DNA of 64,000 bases from Ascaphus truei (GCA_036426205.1 CM071579.1:19667324-19731323); one strand, 5' to 3'. Counted from the stretch's first letter, positions 1 to 11,450 are shown. Made by a program: numbers and translations. Notes: a model not told the origin generated them from the letters alone.

Positions 1-420
1 CAGCACCCAGCACACCACGCCCCAGCCCTGCACTTACCAGCTTTCCACGCCCAGCCTGCACTTACCCGACCCACCAAACCCAGATGCCTCGCCAAGTCAC
101 TCCCAACGCACCCACGCCCAGCCTGCACTTACCAGCATCCACGCCCAGCCGACTTACCCAGCACCCACGCACAGCCTGCACGTACCCAGCATCCACGCCC
201 AGCCTGCACTTACCCAGCATCCACGCCCAGCCTGACTTACCCAGCATCCACGCCCAGCCTGCAGCTTACCCAGCTTCCACGCCCAGCCTGCACTTACCCA
301 GCACCCACACCCAGCCTGCACGTACCCAGCACCCACGCCCAGCCTGCACGTACCCAGCATCCACGCCCAGCCTGCACTTACCCAGCACCCACGCCCAGCC
401 TGCACGTACCCGGCACCCTG
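1..420. repeat. 28-bp minisatellite at window edge
   Basis: About 15 imperfect copies of a 28-bp unit of the form CAGCATCCACGCCCAGCCTG followed by CACTTACC. Copies differ mainly by ACT/ACGT and CAT/CACC changes and a few short deletions. The array probably continues left of the window. Open frames across it on both strands are simple translations of the repeat and are not genes. Confidence 0.93.
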
Positions 421-1016
421 CACAGGGCGGAGAGACTGAGCACTGCCTGTATATATAGTTACCCTGATGTGATCTCCTTTAGAGCCGGGTAAGGAGGGTT
501 AGACACACAGAATAGTAACACTGATGGGAATGCTTCTTGTTATAGAGGCTGGACACAGCAGTCATGAGCTGATAACTGCAATACTCAACTGCAATACTCA
601 GAAGTCCCAGCCCAGTTCCTTAATCACTAGCCTACGATACCATGTCTTCCTTTACTTGCTTACTGATGGTCTCTGGAGAACCAATTTTGTACTACAGAAA
701 TGCAAGAATCACTATGCCTATTAATAGTGTAATACGCACAGAATCCTAAATAACCCCCTCCGTTCCTCCAGAAACTAGCAATTCATTGTAATGCCATTTT
801 TAAACCATTTCTGTTTCAAATGGCCCTGTAACACATTGTTCTTTCCATTTCCAAATAATATACTATAACTCAAAATGACATACAGAGGTTTCAGTATAAT
901 ATATTAAAGACCTGTCAAACTGTGACAAAAGTGTAGAGCGGAGTCTCCAACCCATAATCCTGCACCACGGTGCCGATCATAAAATTCACCGCAACTGGCG
1001 ACTCTCCATAAGGGGA

Positions 1017-2468
1017 TTATTTAGTATTGGGAAAATGATCAATAATAGAGATGCATTATAATGGTGAGAGGCTTTAGACTAAGTATCCAGCTAGAATCGT
1101 AAACCTTTTAAAGTATGATGTAAAAGTCTATAATAATGAATTTTCCTTATCATAAATGCACAGCGATATCAAGTATAACACGGTATGTCCCATAATACCG
1201 ATCTTTCCCCACATAGTATATCTGCTATGTAAGTCCTGTTAAGTTAAAGGCAGTAGCGGGTTAATTTATGGGCCAGTGACACCCATTCTGCTATCCTAGA
1301 GAGTGAAGGAAGGAAGGTGGTGACTCATGGCCTGTGTATAGCCTATCAGTGATGGGTACAGTCCATGAGCCCGCCCCTTCCAGAGTTTTCCAAGGAGGAG
1401 CATCAAAGTTAGAGTAGTCTTACTCTGCTCCCCAAAGATAGAGGAAGGGCTGTCAGTCTTCCCCATCGGTGGAAAGCCTGCCCACTCTAGGCCGGACGGA
1501 CTAGAGCCCATCAAGACTTAAGGCCCTATAATATCGGGGCAGCACCATCTAGAAGTCCTGGGACTTCGGAGACACTATACTGCTGCTATGAAGAGCTGCT
1601 GCAGCTGTGCACAACAATAAACCCTGTTCAACTATACCTCTGCCTGGTGTCAGTTCCTGGGCAGGAGGGGTAAAGAGTGCAGTGATGGGGACTGACATCC
1701 ATATACCATGGGTCTCATCACCGCTGGAGGTGCTGAACCACTGATAAGAAGAACACAGAGATCCCCTCTAAGCCTGTCCTGGTCTCATTACCATCTATGT
1801 AGACAACTCAGTACTCCTGTGAGCCTAACAGGTACTGCACCACACACACAGTAATACGTGTAGATCCTCAGTAGTGGTCCCTATATGAGATCGGAGGGGG
1901 GGAGGGGGACGACGACAGTGTTACACAATATTGAATCTTTAGTAAATCTACGCTTTAGGAACTTCCTAAAAAATAAATGCCCACAACTGAATAAATTCAG
2001 ATGAAACCGATGAATACAAGATATTTCTTTATTGGAATATTTTCGTTTGGCAGGCGTTTTGAGCCTGCTGGCTTCCAGATTTTGGTGGAAATTAGAGAGC
2101 CAATGTGAGAAGTGAAGAAAGTGGTGATCACTTCCGGCTGAGCCGATCTACTCTGCCTCCATTCAGCTCGGGGCGGCACATGCACCCCCCATAGCCTAAG
2201 TTTGATTTCCACGTTGCTTTAATGCTTAGGGTCTTATTAGCTCCGTTAGCGCTGAACCGTGCGATCTGCACAGAAATTCCCACTCAAGTCAATGGGGCGT
2301 TAACGGAGCTTATAGAATAAGTCGCTTATGTAGGAAAATGCAGAAAAGGTCAAAACACTCAAATGGATTATAGACTTTTAACTGAATACTTGTCAAAAGT
2401 GATAGTGATAGCGTCTCACTATAATAATGCATCTCTATTGTTGGTCCTTTTCCTAATACTAAATAAGG
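1017..2468. mobile_element. DNA element bounded by long inverted repeats
   Basis: The stretch at about 1017-1135 (TTATTTAGTATTGGGAAAAT onward) reappears inverted at about 2366-2468, which ends CTAATACTAAATAAGG. Both arms share AATAGAGATGCATTATAAT-like and AAAAGTCTATAAT-like blocks at roughly 75-85% by eye. The 1.2 kb between them holds no intact coding frame. It includes a segment near 1550-1650 with CAATAAACCCTGTTCAACTA, which resembles the polyadenylation end of a long terminal repeat, so a solo LTR nested inside is possible. Superfamily not assigned; no target duplication was identified. Confidence 0.55.
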
Positions 2469-2609
2469 CACAGATTATACACTCCGCTTGCTAGCGAGAG
2501 TGCGATCTCCTACCGTGCGTGCGACTGCAGCACAAGTGATCCCTGCTCATAGTGCTGGCGGCGATGAAGGGTGTGGCGGGAGCATCGCGTCACGAAGCTG
2601 GTTCGCCCT

Positions 2610-2850
2610 CATTGGCCGAGTAAAGACACTGACTAGCACTGCGAGTTTGGAGCAGGGGAGCCTGGTTCAATTCCCGGTGTCGGCTCCTTGTGACCTTGGG
2701 CAAGTCACTTTATCTCCCTGTGCCTCAGGCACCAAAAACATGGATTGTAAGCTCCACGGGGCAGGGACCTGTGCCTGCAAAAAATGTCTCTGTAAAGCGC
2801 TACGCAAAACTAGCAGCGCTATACAAGAACATGCTATTATCTCCTAAGTC
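2610..2850 (+). repeat. tRNA-derived SINE with L2/MIR-like tail
   Basis: A pol III-like box A (TGGCCGAGTAAAG, about 2612) and box B (GGTTCAATTCC, about 2664) are followed by a core containing CCTTGGGCAAGTCACTTTAT and TGTGCCTCAGGCACC. This is the layout of MIR/CORE-type SINEs, whose tail matches L2-type LINEs. Further on are ATTGTAAGCTCCACGGGGCA and CTGTAAAGCGCTACG, as in L2-like 3' ends of this window. The open frame over it is not a gene. Confidence 0.75.
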
Positions 2851-3055
2851 TACAGACATTAACAGATCTTTATCACTTAAGCCAATTTAGACGAGGGATG
2901 GCTCAAGGAAGATCCCATCTCTCACAGCCAGCTGACCAAATGAGGCCTGTGTAGTCATGGCAGGAACATTTCAGTCAGGCGGAGCATCAGACCAAGCAAC
3001 CTGCATTGTCACAAGGGCAGCAGATGTTTAGAGGCTCTTGCTCTGATCTCTGCCC

Positions 3056-3406
3056 AGATTCAGACAATAAGCATTAAGAGACTGGCATCTTCTTCCCCGG
3101 ACCTATACACCGTATCAGGCACCTTCCGACAGAGACAAGGATCGTTTCCTCTGGGGTGCATGTTTAGTGCTGGAGATAACTCCAGCATTATTTACAAGAT
3201 CTTTGGGCCCAAGCTTGACTGGTCTGACCCCTTACCGTTACCGCGATGTTTATCGCATGATTTGCCGTGACTGCATTAAAACAAATGGGGTCACCCGCAA
3301 CAACATAGTACGATTCCACAAACCTCGCTGTATCAGCTGTGGGCACAAAAATGTCTGCTACATCTGTAAGCTGGGCAATAACCCTGGTACCTTAGCTAAT
3401 ATATAG
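3056..3406 (+). CDS. unidentified coding-like segment with paired CxxC motifs (exon or gene remnant)
   Basis: A 336-base frame (3071-3406, ending TAG) is open without an ATG at its start, and its base composition is more CpG-rich and C/T-wobbled than its AT-rich surroundings. The 3' half encodes CRDC, then CISC, then CYIC within about 35 residues, spaced like a zinc-binding cluster, preceded by YRYRDVYRM. The adjacent frame over 3056-3270 also reads like protein (SSSPDLYTVSG, then FSAGDNSSIIYKIFGPK) before hitting a stop. That pattern suggests either a frameshifted pseudogene or an exon whose frame I have mis-set. An acceptor-like TGATCTCTGCCCAG precedes it at about 3056. I do not recognise the family. 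It could be a terminal exon, a processed relic, a transposon protein or chance. Confidence 0.35.
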
Positions 3407-3419
3407 GCTTCTAACGCAT

Positions 3420-5090
3420 CTAGAGAGAGTTTTTTTTTTAATATATTGTACCCGAAGACTCTTCTATAGGTTACCTTATACTTTAGTGGAGACTTTAGTA
3501 CCATTCTTAACACAGTGCTAGACAGAACCAGCGTGGCTCAACATCGAGCACAGTGAGATTGTCCTTTACATGTTTCTATGGCTCCCTAAAGAGCATAACC
3601 CAACCTCCACCCCCCCAAATTCATACACATCATAGTTACATAGTAAGTATCCCGTTATTAAACATTACCTTCACACTTGGGTTTGTTGAAATATACATAT
3701 AACCTCTCCTCACGTTACTGTGGAATGATTCCCCTATTTAATAATCCCGAATCCTGACTATCCTACACCAGGTTTGTCTCTCACTGACTTTGCTGGTTGG
3801 AAGGCTGATTTATTTTATTTTTTTAATTAAAGACTCAGGGAACAAAGTTAAATGTTTTGAGTCTCTGGGGGGAAACAAATTAAGCCCCTGTCTGCTACAG
3901 AAACCTGTTACATGAAGCCATTTTGTGCTGAAACACCTCTCTTCCTCCCTCCTCCTTTCTCTGTATATTGTTAAAGTTTATTTGGCAATCGACACTTAAT
4001 TAAGGGACTCGTATGCTTTCAATATCAACCAGTTCTCAGCCCAGATGTGTAACATAAATGTACTTTAATGCGTCGCAGGGAAGAGGAATTAGGCAGTTCT
4101 TTAGAATGAAAAGATTGGGAGAAAATATGCATAGCCGCGACTCCATGTGTACCATTATTAAAGAAAATGCATATAAGCTGTTACTGTATATCGCTGGTAT
4201 TTTACCCAATCCCATCTAAACTTAATAAAAAGCACAAATTCACCTAAGTGTTTTAGAGGGCGTAAAAATAATGGGTCGCTAGCTCATATTTGATGGTTCT
4301 GTCCCAATATTGCAGTATAGAATAACATTAATAATATCCTTGGGCTCTCGTTGGTTCCAAACCCATGGACCGCTCCTCTGAATAACCACCGCTCCTCTGA
4401 ATAACCCTCCCCCTTCCCCCCCCTCCCCCTTCCCCCCCCCCTCCCCCTTCCCCTCCAAGAATACCAGGAAGCTAATTGTCCATATTATTAGGCCACCAGA
4501 TGCTGTATTGCGGCTGATTGGAAGCAGTGTAAAATCCTCAGCTTAACCCAGATTTGATAAAGGATATGGTACCTGTACATAATGTGCACGGAACAAAATA
4601 ACACATTTTCTTGCGGATGATTGCTCTGAATTTCAAAAACCCAGGAACCATGATTGAACTGTGTCAACGACACTAGCTTTTTAAGCTCTTTTATGAGGAG
4701 TGTGAGTCTGCTTCTACAGAAAACCACTTCCCCCCTACTATTTTCTTATGGCCATTTAAGGGGGTGGTGGACCACACCTTTCATCCATCCCTCCTCATTG
4801 TTTGTCTCTCTGGAGTAATCACCAATTATATTTCAAACATAAACAAATTTCCACGAGCAACCATTACATTTAATCGTTCTAAAATCTGTCACACGTTTTA
4901 GGCTGCATAAGTGACATGAATGAATGAGTTTGCGCTGTCAACACTATTATTTTTGCTCAATGGGACAGATGTTTTTAATCAGAACTTGTACTCCGACTAT
5001 TGAAATAATCATTGGATACACTGTGTAATAAAAATGCTAAAGCTGAAATCCACGCTGCTGGCTGGGTTTTCTTTTTAATTTACTTGAGTC
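3420..5090. other. no gene seen; AT-rich unique-looking sequence
   Basis: I see no coding frame or recognisable repeat here, apart from a short duplicated phrase (CCGCTCCTCTGAATAACC at about 4372 and 4388) running into a C5T-type pyrimidine tract at 4406-4456. Confidence 0.6.
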
Positions 5091-5092
5091 AG

Positions 5093-5322
5093 GGGATGCC
5101 AGTTTTGTTCACCGGGCAAGAATACTTACCCTGGTCGGTGCACACAAAATGGCCACATGGTCAGCAGCTCACTCCTGCGGATAACAGGAAAGTGGGAGAT
5201 AACGGGGTGACTTTCTTTTTACGACCACACAGCCGTAATTGTAATATTGTTGTCAAAACAAGCACAAAAAATATACAAGTATCTCTGGAACCGGGAGATT
5301 CCTGGAGGTTGGGAGACCACAG
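5093..5322 (+). CDS. candidate internal exon, product unknown
   Basis: A 230-base open stretch begins after an acceptor-like pyrimidine tract (GGGTTTTCTTTTTAATTTAC, then TTGAGTCAG, AG at 5091-5092). It ends at a strong donor, CACAG followed by GTGAGC (GT at 5323). The frame enters in phase 0 and leaves two bases over. It reads as an ordinary mixed-composition polypeptide, for example QQLTPADNRKVGDNGVTF and VSLEPGDSWRLGDH, with one NIVVKT-like beta-rich stretch and no transmembrane segment. No family recognised. No partner exon with matching phase was identified within the window, so this may be chance. It lies about 13 kb upstream of OLFML1 on the same strand. Confidence 0.33.
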
Positions 5323-6690
5323 GTGAGCTCTCCGAACCCCCCCCCCCCCTCTCCCCCCCAATTTAGGTAAATCACTCTTGCAGAAACATGAAGTTCTTCA
5401 CTTCTGCTGGATTGACAAACACATACAGAAAAAAAATCATGTACTTCTGAAACACAAACTAAAATATTTATCTGGGTGGGGAAAACAATTTCTGTCTGGT
5501 CTAACAACAGATTGTCTGTTTCATAATCGTGTTATTCGTTAGAAGTTTGCTCAATTCTCTTTTTGGCCTCATTCTCACGGCAGTCACCTGACTTCTGTCC
5601 CATATTGCGGGTCCTTTAGAGTATAAATTATTTAACAATTGTCAGAACCAGTGTTCAGTTTGGTTCCAACTTTCTTGCATTTTCCATTAGTTTACAGTAT
5701 ATCGCATTGAAAATGTCACTTAAGATGTGTAATTATGTCAGCTTAGCCAAGCCTAACCCTTATTGTTAATTAATTGCTTTTTGGGCACTTAGGTATCCCT
5801 GTCCACTTGTAATTGACCTCAGTATTTTACAAAACCAAACCTACTAGGTAAATAGTTTTTAATTACTCACACTATATTCTCCATCTGTGGTGATCATCGC
5901 TTTAAGTTAATAAGGAGTAGCAGTACCTGGTTATATCAGGATACAAGATATACTGCTTACCCACTCAGTGGCGATGCTCACTTTTTGATAATACGTCAAT
6001 TTGACTACTACCTGGTCCTAACAGGCCTGGGGAGAATATTCTTTTGTTCTATTGCGAACAATAAACTAGATACATCGTCGTATTTCTTTGACATAAGATT
6101 GAGATACATAACCTAGGATAGTGTTTCTACCAGGGATATGTTTTTTGTTGTTTAGTCCACCAATATTTTATGATTACAACATTAATAAAGGTTTATTTTT
6201 AATTAATTCATCATTACTAACTTGGGAGTGCTAAACTAGGGGCCTTCTTTATTTTACTCCTATGTTCTTTCATAGGGGTTTTTGTTATCACTAATTAACC
6301 AGTCCCCGCACCCCAATCTTTGCAGACAGAAGCGAGAGTGTTCCCCTTCCCCGATTTCCTTTCCCTCTTACAGAATATCTGACCTCAGTAACAAAAATAA
6401 ATTGTTGCTCTTATTCTAGATCTACTTATTCTATATCTATATCTACTGATCATTGACTACAATAGGGAATTTTGTGCGAAAACTACCCGATCGGCACCTT
6501 TTTGATATAGATTGAGCTCCATAATGTCATTTAGACTAGAGGCAGGAAAGAAGAATAAGCTCGATTATGAATGGTTAGGTTAAGTGTGGGGGAGTGAGGC
6601 GGGGCAGCTGCTCTCTGAATACAATAGACCGACTCTCACATTTACTATACTGTGCCTTGACCACAGGTAGCCAGCAGAATTATTAGTAGG
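5323..6690. other. no gene seen
   Basis: A C-run (about 5337-5358) lies just after the candidate donor. The remainder is AT-rich with no supported feature. Confidence 0.6.
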
Positions 6691-6692
6691 GT

Positions 6693-7200
6693 TTATTTAT
6701 TTACAGGAAGGCTCCGCGTCTCGGCGCCCAGCTTCTCGGCGATCCGCTGATATGGCGGTACCGAGAAGGGGTCCACCATGTCTGCACATACGCAGAACGG
6801 GGAAGTCAGGGGTCGCGCATGCGCAGAAAGGGCAGTTGACGGGGGTGCGCATGCGCAGAACGGAGGTTTGCGCGCGTCGAACAGAGGTTCCGCATGCGCA
6901 GAAGGGGGAATTGCCGGTTTGCAGATGCGCACATTCAGAAAATCGCCGGTTCCTCTTTCTGGCGATTTTCGCTTTGCGGCGGGCCCATAGAACGGAACAC
7001 GCCACATGCCCGGGGCCCTCCTGTGATTGCAATTCACTATGTATCCGGTGGACACACTAGCAACACCTATTGTTACTGCAAAGTACTACGGTTGCCGCCA
7101 AACTCTATTTGCATGCCGCGGGTCACCTGCGTTCATGGGGCCGCGACATGCAAAGAAATTCCGGGGGATTACAGTCGCGGTGCCGAAAACAGTAAGTCTA
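6693..7200. promoter_or_regulatory. CpG-rich patch with repeated NRF-1-like palindromes
   Basis: Within an AT-rich neighbourhood about 500 bases are CpG-rich. Three sites match the NRF-1 half-palindrome GCATGCGCAG: 6814-6826 (CGCGCATGCGCAG), 6846-6858 (TGCGCATGCGCAG) and 6890-6902 (CGCATGCGCAG). Two weaker relatives lie near 6787 (CATACGCAGAACG) and 6922 (CAGATGCGCAC). NRF-1 binds such sites in vertebrate CpG promoters; that this is a promoter is inference. A donor-like GTAAGT follows at 7192 after a 160-base open stretch. The repeated GCGCAGAA spacing (about 32 to 44 bases) could equally mean a transposon-borne tandem repeat. Confidence 0.4.
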
Positions 7201-8440
7201 CATCTGTATAAAGTTCTATCAAGTAATCTTGTTTTATAGCTTGAACACAAACAAGCTCACACAATGCATCTTTTTAAACCTTTCTGTACACATACAACTT
7301 AAAACAACAGTAATATTTTTGTCTACTAGGATGTCATCCTTGATTGACCATAAACTTGACGAAAAACTTTGAAGCCGTTTCTGGCAGCAAGGTATTTTAG
7401 GCACTGGGTCTTAAGTAGAGGAGGAATGACTCTTTACTCTTTGATGTATCCTTAATGCTTCTCACATTAATCCGTTAATAGCTACCACATTATCCCTGTC
7501 CAACATTAAATGCCAGTACTAGGTAATTCCTCATTATCCTTTTCTGGCACATCCTGAAATTTTCTGCCCCATTTACCAAGAAAGATTCTCTGTTCTCCTT
7601 CCCATTCAAGTAGAGAATTCAAAAAACATGCACTAATGTAAGTAAAAATATAGCTTGCAATACGCGCCAAGCACTACAATAATCACTGCATGTACTACAG
7701 CACATGATCAATGAGGTTAATAGACAATCAACAGCATTATAATATAATGCATTATTACGTTGATAACTGTCATGGAACAGAAATACCCATGTCTGCCTTC
7801 TCTGTTTCAGCCCCCCTTCCCTTGGCAGTTCCCCCTGCTAGCTGTACTTGGATGTTACTTTCCTTGCAGTTTTACTCCCAGTGCAGATGGAATGGATACA
7901 TTATGTTGCCCTTTTTCCTTCCAGTCTGTCACACTCCTGGTTGCTCTGGCAACATCTCCAGTCCTCCAGTTAATGGGCTTTCCCATTTCCCCCCCCCTGT
8001 CCTTGCTGACAGTTAGTGCATTCTCACTTCACTTTTAGTGTGACCCTTGCCCCTCACTTCCTTTTCCACCTTCACCTCCGGCTGAGCGAGTACCCTGCTG
8101 TAACTGCTCTAGTGGCAGGATTACCCTTTTCACCTGTCCTTAACTACAAAGCACCCACAGAGAGACATTATCCAAACACCAACATCTCTTCACAAGTGCC
8201 TGTCTTTTATGCTGCTTTCCCCAAATAAAGTAAAGAAAAGATACAGAACTTGTTGTGCTTTGAAAAGAGGGCAGAGTTGAAACTATCTGGACTAATCATT
8301 TTACACATGACCCTGGCCTCCAGAATAATACCCTAGTCTGCCCATTTTCCTAATCTGCTACAAATCCCATTTTATCTATACTTTATTTGTCTACTTATTA
8401 CTAACACTTTATTTTTTATTTTTTTTTAACTTAATACCAG
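7201..8440. other. no gene seen
   Basis: Overlapping open frames at 7711-8228 have no recognisable domain and lie in C/T-rich sequence. I see nothing I can support here. Confidence 0.55.
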
Positions 8441-8444
8441 CAGT

Positions 8445-8612
8445 TCCAAACTCCAGTCCTCAAGGGCGACCAACAGGTCAAGTTTTATGGATATCCCTGC
8501 TTCAGCACAGGTGGCTCTACTGATTGAGTGACGCACCTGTGCTGAAGTAGGGATAACCTAAAAAACCTGACCTGTTGGTGGCCCTTGATGACTGAAGCTG
8601 GCCACGCCTGCT
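8445..8612. mobile_element. palindromic hAT-type MITE
   Basis: A 168-base near-palindrome. The left half contains ACTCCAGTCCTCAAGGGCGA and ATATCCCTGCTTCAGCACAG. The right half is its complement (CTGTGCTGAAGTAGGGATAA, then GACCTGTTGGTGGCCC). The same family recurs at 36484, 43862, 44437 and 45385 in this window. The 43862 copy has a clean 8-bp target duplication, which supports hAT-type mobilisation. Confidence 0.85.
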
Positions 8613-9300
8613 TTATACCATATTCAACTACACTACTTCTACTACCAAACTGCCCCGTGCATCCAATACACTTTCAGTGAAAGCGTGTGTCCGTGCAAGT
8701 CCCGGCTACGTGCTCTCCTGCATTCTTGCTTCTGGATTTTGCCATAAGAATGCCTAACAGTACACTGTACTGTAAATGTGTGATATGTTCACCTGAGCTG
8801 GTTTTTATTAGGATTACAGTGCAATATCTCCTTAAAATTAGGGAAAGTAACATCATTGAATTCACCAACAATGAGAGTATTGTTTGGCATCAGAAATTAG
8901 AATATAATGCCTTTTGGGAAGCTTTAATATCCAACGTTGCTATTTTAAGGTTGGTGAAGTGAAGGCAGCAGTGCCATTTCTGTTACGTAACGGTGAAACT
9001 TACATAACATACTCTATTAAGTACACAAAGATATTTTGGTCTGAATATATTGGCTTTATTGTTCTTGTAATTTTCCCAGCTCCTATTTAATATTTTAGTA
9101 TGCCCTACTTTTCCTTTGCTTGAACCCCCAGGGAGCCTCAATGGATTGTTTGCAATCTGGTGACACCTGCTGGTAAAACAGCATCATTCTTTTGTATAGA
9201 AAATTGGGTAGTTTTCTTGGATTCCAATTTTTCACCAGCGTAGACAAGTCAGATTTATAAATGGTGAGTTTTCTTTGGTGCAAAGCATTTTAAAGCAGCA
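8613..9300. other. no gene seen
   Basis: The short frames at 8674-9283 on both strands lack any recognisable motif. No repeat recognised. Confidence 0.55.
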
Positions 9301-9325
9301 TCAGTGAAGCTTGCTTTCTTTTACA

Positions 9326-9572
9326 CACACACACTTTCACACACTCTCACACTCTCTCACACTCTCTCACACTCTCTCACACTCTCTCACACTCTCTCAC
9401 ACTCTCTCACACTCTCTCACACTCTCTCACACTCTCTCACACTCTCTCACACTCTCTCACACTCTCTCACACTCTCACACTCTCACACTCTCACACTCTC
9501 ACACTCTCACACTCTCACACTCTCACACTCTCACACTCTCACACTCTCACACACACACACACACACACACAC
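9326..9572. repeat. compound microsatellite (ACTCTCTCAC)n / (ACTCTCAC)n / (AC)n
   Basis: About twelve copies of a 10-bp unit pass into an 8-bp variant of the same motif and end in a pure AC run (about 9549-9572). Serine/histidine/leucine-rich translations over it are artefacts. Confidence 0.97.
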
Positions 9573-9680
9573 TTCAGTATTAGGTTGTCCAGGGGTCGTC
9601 CGGTGGATCCCGCGGGTGTCCGGGGGTCCTCAGGTGGTTCCCGCGAGTCCCCGGGTGTCCCCGCTGGCCTGCGGTACCAA

Positions 9681-9776
9681 TCCCCCCCCCCCCCCCCCCC
9701 CAACACATACAGTACAGTAATGGGCAAAATTACTATTATCCAGATATGGATAATAGCTCATTTGCCCATTATGAAA
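9681..9776. repeat. poly-C tract followed by a perfect-looking hairpin
   Basis: A run of about 18 C (9683-9700) precedes an inverted repeat at about 9719-9772. TAATGGGCAAAAT and ATTATCC on the left match GGATAAT and CATTTGCCCATTA on the right, around AGATAT. It may be the tip of a small terminal-inverted-repeat element. Confidence 0.6.
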
Positions 9777-9883
9777 TAAAACATTAGCCAGCCAGCATAA
9801 ATAAAGTAAATAAAACTTTCTACTTACCCCTGCCATTATGAAGGGCATCTTCATCACCATACTCCAGGTCCATGTCCTCCGAT

Positions 9884-10831
9884 AGTTTGTGCACAAAGGA
9901 TAACTGGGTGCTCTCTAAAATCAACAAATCACTTATAGTGAAGTTGGGAATATAAATGGAAAAACATGTTACCAATCAAGGGAACCCGCGTGTCTCCTTC
10001 TTCCTGGGAATACACACCCAGGGATCCCCCGTCTGCTGCTCAGACCCTTCTTGGGAGATATCCTTATTCTCCCACAATAGAAACAGAAAATAGAGAAAAC
10101 AAGGGGAGCGCGAATCAGCACAAGACAACAGCAATGTACAAGTGAAGATAATACACTTTATAGAATCGAAGATGGTGAAGTGGAATAGATAAATTACTCC
10201 AAGCTGGTGAAGTGGATTCGAAAATAGATGGAAAATCCGAATGGAATAAATGGTATACTGTATGTATGTGTTTTTAAGTTTTTCCTTTATTAAATTACCA
10301 TTTATTCCATTCGGACTTTCCATCGATTTTGGTGGGATCCTTAGAGCCTTTGGGGATATTTACACAAAGTGTGCTGTTTGAACAACAAAGAGAAGAACAA
10401 CTCTCCACAAGTTTAACCCTTATGGATTTTAACTCACACTGGCCCGTGTGCGTATTCAACATTATATATTCATATACCCATATCTCCCTATCAGTCTCCA
10501 TCAGTTCATATACTGATACCTACCTCTGGCACCTTTCTTTCATTTTTGGGGTAATCAAATATCCTGAGGACCTGTGTGTCTATCAACAATCAAGGAGAAG
10601 GCGTGGGACTCCAAGAAAGAACTTTCTACAGAGTTAAACCCCGAGGGGCATTTGCTTACACAGGCCCTTGTGAGTACTTAGTGTTATTTATTGATTTATT
10701 CCACTCCACCAGCTTGGAGTAATTTAAATATTCCACTTCACCATCTTCGATTCTATAAAGTGTATTAGCTTCACCTGTACATTGCTGTTGTCTTGTGCTG
10801 ATCTGCGCTCCCCTTGTTTTCTCTATTTTCT
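9884..10831. mobile_element. foldback-type element with 12-bp flanking direct repeats
   Basis: ATGTCCTCCGAT occurs immediately before 9884 (9872-9883) and again immediately after 10831 (10832-10843), as expected for a target-site duplication. Inside, about 10085-10217 (AGAAAATAGAGAAAACAAGG onward) is inverted at about 10701-10831. A shorter inverted pair (GGAATAAATGGTA and TACCATTTATTCC) lies at about 10240 and 10295. No intact protein is encoded. Confidence 0.6.
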
Positions 10832-10859
10832 ATGTCCTCCGATGTCAGCAAGAATACAT

Positions 10860-11100
10860 GAAAAAATACAATCTAATGGCCCCTTAATTACCTTAGCGGT
10901 TAACCCACCCTCCCCCGCTACCCACTCAGGAGGCCTAACCACCCACCCGGAACCCCTATAACCACCCTGTACCGATTGATTGGCATAGTGGTACATCATA
11001 CCCATATATGGGCATGATAAGCCACTATAGCAGCCAATGGTCACCCTAATAAAAAAGCAGGAAGGCCAAAAATACACAAAAATAAACGATATACACAAGC
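10860..11100. other. no gene seen
   Basis: Ordinary sequence between the foldback element and the AT-rich array; nothing supported. Confidence 0.5.
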
Positions 11101-11450
11101 TCCTAAACACCCTAATTCAAGAAATAAAAGCACAAGCCAACCAAATAAATAAATAAAAGCACTAGACAACCAATCAATTAAATAAATAAATAAAAGCGCT
11201 AACCAACCAATCAATTTAATAAATAAAAGCACTAACCAACAAAACAATACATTATTTTTAAACATTAGCCAACAACAAATATTAATTTAAACCACTAGCC
11301 AACCCATCAATTAAAACCAGTAGCTAACAAAATAAATAATTAAAAACACTAAACAATCGGAAAATGAAATAAAAACAAGCCATCCAAATTACAAACAATT
11401 TAAGCCAAACAATAAACAGAAAAGTAAAAAACAACAATCAATAGGAAAAA
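11100..11450. repeat. degenerate AT-rich tandem repeat
   Basis: Irregular copies of AATAAATAAAAGCACTAACC and AACCAATCAATT, with a period of roughly 40 to 50 bases. The minus-strand leucine/tryptophan-rich frame over it is a translation of the repeat. Confidence 0.7.

Noticed and set aside
2488..2890. 119-residue plus-strand frame as a cysteine-rich peptide gene
   Set aside because: The second half is the SINE core and tail, and the first half is GC-rich repeat DNA; there is no signal peptide or conserved spacing.
6693..7211. Several overlapping 70-120 residue frames on both strands at 6.7-7.2 kb as genes
   Set aside because: The open frames arise from CpG-rich, stop-poor repeated GCATGCGCAGAA sequence. 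No domain or conserved start is visible; kept only as a regulatory or repeat candidate.
9304..9720. 138-residue His/Ser/Leu/Thr frame
   Set aside because: It is a translation of the ACTCTCTCAC microsatellite.
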